Shown: piece after piece, positions 60,808-64,000 of the stretch
Numbering within the stretch: position 1 is the stretch's first letter
How the letters are laid out: each line of letters begins with the position of its first letter
DNA from: Microbacterium paludicola
GTDB taxonomy: Bacteria > Actinomycetota > Actinomycetes > Actinomycetales > Microbacteriaceae
Assembly: GCF_015235415.1 (NCBI RefSeq)
Contig: NZ_JADGLL010000005.1
Coordinates: forward strand, 1-64,000
Direction of reading: 5' to 3'
DNA: 64,000 bases
Program-made: the position numbers and the translations under genes
The notes under the pieces: model-generated
What the model saw: only the letters and a program-made list of their open reading frames with translations
What the model was told of the DNA's origin: nothing
Databases searched by the model: none

Positions 60808-61277
60808 GACGTCCAGACCACACCCTGTCTTCGCCACAGGGTCAAGCGGATCTCCCCCTCGCGTCAACTGCTGCTGTGACGGGGCACCATCCCCGTCTAG
60901 AGGACGATGTCAGCGCAGGTTCCCGTCCGACCCATGTAGTTGAATCGCACGTCGAGGCTCCCATGCTCGCGCTCCCGCGCGCGAAGAACGCCGCGCCTGT
61001 TCCTAGTCACCGAATCCACGGCGACCCCCGGGAGCTGTTTCGACTAGGTCGGGCGTGACGACTTGCGCCCCTCCGCACGCAGCCGGGTGACCGCGAGATG
61101 ACCGCTCTCGCTGCCTGCCCCCGCGCCCCTGAGGCGCGATACGGCGGAGTTCGCTGTCGTCGCGAGCCGGTCGGACCGTGCATACCGCCGGGAATGCCGC
61201 CCCTCCCGCCTCCGTTCGGACGGGTGGTGACACGGTGTCACTACCGGGAGGGACTGCCTGCCCCGGAGGCTCGATAG
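60808..61277. promoter_or_regulatory. Divergent 470-bp region upstream of the two-component operon
   Basis: No gene was found here. It must hold the promoters of the TAP-like gene and of the operon starting at 61278. The palindrome at 61227-61241 and a GGAGG ribosome-binding site 9 bp before ATG 61278 are the only clear features. Confidence 0.5.
61227..61241. promoter_or_regulatory. 15-bp palindrome GTGACACGGTGTCAC, putative operator 1
   Basis: Two perfect 7-bp arms surround one G, and the arms extend to 11 bp with one mismatch (61223-61245). The centre is 44 bp before ATG 61278. The identical 15-mer recurs at 63300-63314. Confidence 0.7.
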
Positions 61278-61523
61278 ATGAAAGCTCTCGATCTGGTGCT
61301 CAACGCGCTCATCGTCCTCTCCGCGACCGTGTTCCTCGCGTATCTAGGACTGCTCTATGATTTCGGCCTCTTCACCACGCTCCCGGAATGGATCACACGC
61401 CCGTTCCTGGATCTTCCGGTGCTGCAGTACGTTGCCCTGGGCGCGCTCATCGGCGCGATGGTCGCGAAGATCCCCGTTAGGACGGCGATCCGACGGCAGC
61501 ATCTGGGAGAGGAGCCCTGGTGA
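61278..61523 (+). CDS. Small two-helix membrane protein, first gene of the two-component operon
   Basis: An 81-aa protein with two hydrophobic segments (LVLNALIVLSATVFLAYLGL and LQYVALGALIGAMVAKIPV) separated by a short loop (LFTTLPEWITRPFLD). It ends with a basic tail RTAIRRQHLGEEPW. GGAGG lies 9 bp before the ATG and the stop codon overlaps the kinase GTG by 4 bp. No family is recognised. Its place suggests an accessory membrane partner of the kinase. Confidence 0.7.
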   Translation: MKALDLVLNALIVLSATVFLAYLGLLYDFGLFTTLPEWITRPFLDLPVLQYVALGALIGAMVAKIPVRTAIRRQHLGEEPW

Positions 61524-62677
61524 TCGAAAGCGAAAGGCCGACCGATTCGCGGGCGATCGCAAGGATGCGGCGGATGGTGGTCGGTTCCGCCATCCTCGCG
61601 ATCGCCCCGCTGTCGGTGATCGGCGTCGTCCTCACCAGCACATCCTGGTGGGAGGCGCTGTTCGTCGGACTCACCCTGGCGTTCACCACGACGCTGCTGA
61701 AGGAGTGGCGGCTCGACGGGTACGCCCCGCGCGCCGTGTTCCTCTTCGTCTTCGCCGGAGCGACTTATCTATACGGGGCGTTTATGGCGAACAGTCCCAT
61801 CAGCTTCATGCCCTTCGCCCTGGTGGGCGCCCTGCTCGTCATGAAGGCTAGAAGGCACCGCCTGATCGCCTCCCTCCTGCTGGCGCTGGTCGTGGCGGGG
61901 TTCGGTGCGGTGTCCCTTCTGACGCATATGCCGACACCTACCCTCGTCATCCAGTTCGTCGTCGTGCCGGCGGCTGGGACGCTCTACATCGTCGCGGTGG
62001 TCTTCGTCGGCGAACTCGCCTGGCAGCTCGTGCGCGAGGCCGAGCGCGCCAAAGTGATCGAATCGGCGCTTGCTGTGGCGGAGGAGCGGGTGCGCTTCGC
62101 GGGCGACCTGCACGATATCCAAGGGCAGTCGCTGCATGTCATCAAACTGAAGGCGACGCTCGCCCGTCGATTGTTGGAGGACGATCCGCACCGCGCGGCG
62201 GGAGAGCTCGCCGAGATCCGTCGGCTGGTCGATGACACCGTCGCCAAGACGCGCGAACTCACTCATGCCCGCTACGAGATTGACCTCGTTGCCGAGCTCG
62301 AGAACACGCGGGCCCTCGCCGAGGCATCCGGTATGAGCGTGTCGATCCGCACCGAGCTGGACCGTTCCTCCCGTCCCCACTCGCTCCTGGCACACACGCT
62401 CCGTGAGGCCACGACCAACCTCCTGCGTCACGCGGAGCCGTCGTGGGTGACCATCACCGCCAGCGCCGCCGACGTCGAGATCAAGAACGACGGCGCTCTT
62501 GCCGCGAGCGAGATCCGTGCACGAGGACTCGCGCGACTCCAACGGCGGATCCAAGCCGTCGGCGGCGCGCTCGACTTCTCGCGGCAGGACGACATCTTCA
62601 CCGTCCGTGCGCGAATCCCTGCGCGCGGCAGGGCCGCATCGATCGCATACGAGGGCCGGGTTGGAGAACGACGATGA
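61520..62677 (+). CDS. Sensor histidine kinase, HisKA_3 type (DesK/LiaS-like)
   Basis: A 385-aa kinase with about six transmembrane helices (residues about 20-160) and hardly any extracellular loop, so it senses within or near the membrane. The phosphoacceptor histidine is in RVRFAGDLHDIQGQSLHVIKLK (about residue 201). The ATPase N-box is LREATTNLLRHAEPSWVTI. The glycine-rich boxes are abbreviated (VEIKNDGALAA and RARGLARLQRRIQAVGG). This compact domain is typical of the DesK group. It is coupled to the neighbours by 4-bp overlaps on both sides. Confidence 0.92.
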   Translation: MIESERPTDSRAIARMRRMVVGSAILAIAPLSVIGVVLTSTSWWEALFVGLTLAFTTTLLKEWRLDGYAPRAVFLFVFAGATYLYGAFMANSPISFMPFALVGALLVMKARRHRLIASLLLALVVAGFGAVSLLTHMPTPTLVIQFVVVPAAGTLYIVAVVFVGELAWQLVREAERAKVIESALAVAEERVRFAGDLHDIQGQSLHVIKLKATLARRLLEDDPHRAAGELAEIRRLVDDTVAKTRELTHARYEIDLVAELENTRALAEASGMSVSIRTELDRSSRPHSLLAHTLREATTNLLRHAEPSWVTITASAADVEIKNDGALAASEIRARGLARLQRRIQAVGGALDFSRQDDIFTVRARIPARGRAASIAYEGRVGERR

Positions 62678-63291
62678 GCAGCGGCGACAGTATCCGTGTG
62701 GTCCTCGCCGACGACGAGCAGCTTCTGCGATACACGCTGGGCGCGCTCCTGACGCTCGACGGCTCGATCGCCATCGTCGGTCAGGCGTCGGACGGCGCCG
62801 AGGCAGTGACCGTCGCCGTCCGCGAGCGGCCTGACGTGCTGGTGATCGATCTCGAGATGCCCGGTACTGACGGTCTGCACGCGGTCGAGTCGATTCGGCG
62901 CCAGGTGCCGGAACAGAAGATCCTGATGCTGACGCGACACGCGCGACCGGGGGTCCTTCGGCGAGCGCTGAAAGCGGGGGTGCGCGGCTTCATGAGCAAA
63001 TCTGCCGATCCTGAACTCATCGGCGACGTCATTCACCGGTTGCACGAGGGCGGCCGATGGGTCGACCACGACGTCCTCGAGGCGTCCATGATCGATGACT
63101 CACCACTCTCGGATCGGGAGCTCGATGCGCTCCGGGTGACGCTGGAGGGGTACTCGGTAAGGGAGATCGCTGCGCGACTGCATCTGGCTCCCGGCACCGT
63201 GCGCAACTACCTTTCGAGCGCCATGCAGAAGACGCACAGCGCAACGCGACAGGACGCCGCGCGTCATGCCCGGTCGCGCGGCTGGCTCTGA
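62674..63291 (+). CDS. LuxR/NarL-family response regulator (DesR-like)
   Basis: A 205-aa regulator from ATG 62674, overlapping the kinase stop codon. The receiver has ADDEQLLRYTLG (acidic pocket), VLVIDLEMPGTDGL (phospho-Asp about residue 60), MLTRHARPG (Thr) and GFMSKSADPELI (Lys). The C-terminal DNA-binding domain is LSDRELDALRVTLEGYSVREIAARLHLAPGTVRNYLS, seen in two parts. It should be phosphorylated by the adjacent kinase and bind a palindrome. The repeated 15-mers at 61227 and 63300 are the obvious candidates. Confidence 0.93.
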   Translation: MSSGDSIRVVLADDEQLLRYTLGALLTLDGSIAIVGQASDGAEAVTVAVRERPDVLVIDLEMPGTDGLHAVESIRRQVPEQKILMLTRHARPGVLRRALKAGVRGFMSKSADPELIGDVIHRLHEGGRWVDHDVLEASMIDDSPLSDRELDALRVTLEGYSVREIAARLHLAPGTVRNYLSSAMQKTHSATRQDAARHARSRGWL

Positions 63292-63299
63292 GATGGCAT

Positions 63300-63330
63300 G
63301 TGACACGGTGTCACTCGTCCTGGTGACACC
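63300..63330. promoter_or_regulatory. Second copy of GTGACACGGTGTCAC with an extra GGTGACACC half
   Basis: The 15-mer at 63300-63314 is identical to the one at 61227-61241. GGTGACACC at 63322-63330 is a shorter related site, 22 bp from the 15-mer start, about two helical turns. The group lies 43-73 bp before ATG 63373. Confidence 0.7.
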
Positions 63331-63372
63331 GGCGCACTACCTCGCACCGAGCAGCCGGAGTGCACTGGATGC

Positions 63373-64000
63373 ATGACCACTTCAGTGCCCATAAACGATC
63401 TTCCTCCGCGCGTGCGTCTCTTGCGTCGTCCCTTCCGGGTGGTGCGTGAGAATCTGCGCGTCTACCTCATTCTCAACGCGGCTGCATACGGACTGACGCT
63501 CATCGGGTTGGTCCTCGGGCTGATCTTCCCCGATCTCGTCGCACAGGAGGCCGCCGGCTTGGAAGCAGACGGAACTGGCGAGCTCGTCCGCGGGCTCGTC
63601 ACCAACCCCGCGCTGTTCGCGCTGGCAATCCTCGGCGTGAACCTGTTCGGCCTCAGTGCCCTGACCATCGTCCTACCCTCGCTCATCGTGCCGTTCGCGG
63701 GGCTCGCCTTCTTCGGCTACTGGGCCGTGACGACCGGGATCACCATCGCCCCCCAATCGGAGGGCGAATGGATCCTCTTCATCCCGCACTCCCTCACCCT
63801 CGTGATCGAGCTGCAGGCATACATCCTGTTCCTTCTCGGCGCCTTCCTGATCGGCAAGCACTGGCTCTTCCCGCGCACTGCCGGGGTAGAAACCCGGCGC
63901 CGAGGGTACCTCCGCGGCCTGCAGAAGCTTGGACTTCTGGCGCTCCCCGCGCTCGTGCTCCTCATCATCGGCGCCCTCTGGGAGGCGTACTCCCTCAGCT
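63373..64000 (+). CDS. SpoIIM-like (DUF95) membrane protein, cut by the window edge
   Basis: At least 209 residues from ATG 63373, open to the right edge. After RLLRRPFRVVRENLRVYLI there is a transmembrane helix (NAAAYGLTLIGLVLGLIFP). A soluble loop, two further helices (LFALAILGVNLFGLSALTIVL and IVPFAGLAFFGYWAVTT) and the segment IPHSLTLVIELQAYILFLLGAFLIGK follow. The 'PH....E..A.......' pattern in the last is the SpoIIM family signature. These proteins are integral-membrane partners of transporters or RDD proteins in non-sporulating Actinobacteria. It lies behind the second palindrome copy, so it is a likely target of the two-component system. Confidence 0.8.
   Translation, partial: MTTSVPINDLPPRVRLLRRPFRVVRENLRVYLILNAAAYGLTLIGLVLGLIFPDLVAQEAAGLEADGTGELVRGLVTNPALFALAILGVNLFGLSALTIVLPSLIVPFAGLAFFGYWAVTTGITIAPQSEGEWILFIPHSLTLVIELQAYILFLLGAFLIGKHWLFPRTAGVETRRRGYLRGLQKLGLLALPALVLLIIGALWEAYSLS

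Overview
The window is high-GC actinobacterial DNA. GTG and TTG starts are frequent, coding third positions are mostly G or C, and many promoters look leaderless (TANNNT 6-7 nt before the start codon). The intergenic repeat containing GAGCGAAGCGAGTCGAAAC and the gene content (actinobacterial DapD, AdnAB, the UvrD2-UPF0182 block) point to the family Microbacteriaceae, most likely Microbacterium or a close relative. The genus call is inference. Positions 1 to about 54,960 look like core chromosome. From about 55,370 to the right edge the content looks accessory.

Layout. 1-417: dispersed repeat. 418-2,515: GNAT acetyltransferase, orphan AbiEi-like protein and CPBP membrane protease. 2,728-8,717: oligopeptide-type ABC importer operon (lipoprotein, two permeases, fused double ATPase) ending in a PH-like membrane protein. 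8,851-12,978: TypA, a Nudix hydrolase, and an XRE-cupin regulator divergent from azlCD. 12,988-14,877: small membrane protein, fdxA and dapC. 15,095-16,393: gltA. 16,451-17,160: 142-bp tandem repeat array. 17,163-19,288: divergent dapD and dapE, so three lysine/meso-diaminopimelate genes lie close together. 19,270-21,926: PIG-V-like glycosyltransferase, a 56-aa DUF3117 protein, an O-methyltransferase and tatB. 22,182-25,173: mrp, DUF1003 and MgtE_N/CBS genes in one minus-strand operon. 25,350-29,593: stress protein, hydrolase, aminopeptidase P, DUF3054 protein and a membrane EEP phosphatase.

29,690-36,457: PHP phosphoesterase, 43-bp tandem repeats, DEAD-box helicase, MiaE-like ferritin-fold protein, DUF1611 protein, MarP-like protease and DUF3107. 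36,589-44,157: fructosamine kinase followed by adnA and adnB (double-strand-break resection). 44,088-54,715: phosphotransferase, nudC, uvrD2, a TOMM/ThiF-like protein, a zincin-type metalloprotease, a PDZ-Lon protease and a giant UPF0182 membrane protein. The order of this last block resembles M. tuberculosis Rv3198c-Rv3193c as I recall it. 54,886-54,959: initiator tRNA.

55,374-64,000: a minus-strand cassette (Gfo/Idh/MocA oxidoreductase, Asp-nucleophile alpha/beta hydrolase, quinone-oxidoreductase-like MDR, MerR regulator, secreted TAP-like peptidase), then a plus-strand two-component system whose flanks carry the same 15-bp palindrome. The last gene is a SpoIIM-like membrane protein cut by the window edge. 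Codon use here includes more A/T-ending codons than in the core. Candidates for undescribed biology are the palindrome-flanked two-component locus, the uvrD2-UPF0182 proteolysis/membrane block, and the repeats that fill convergent gene gaps.
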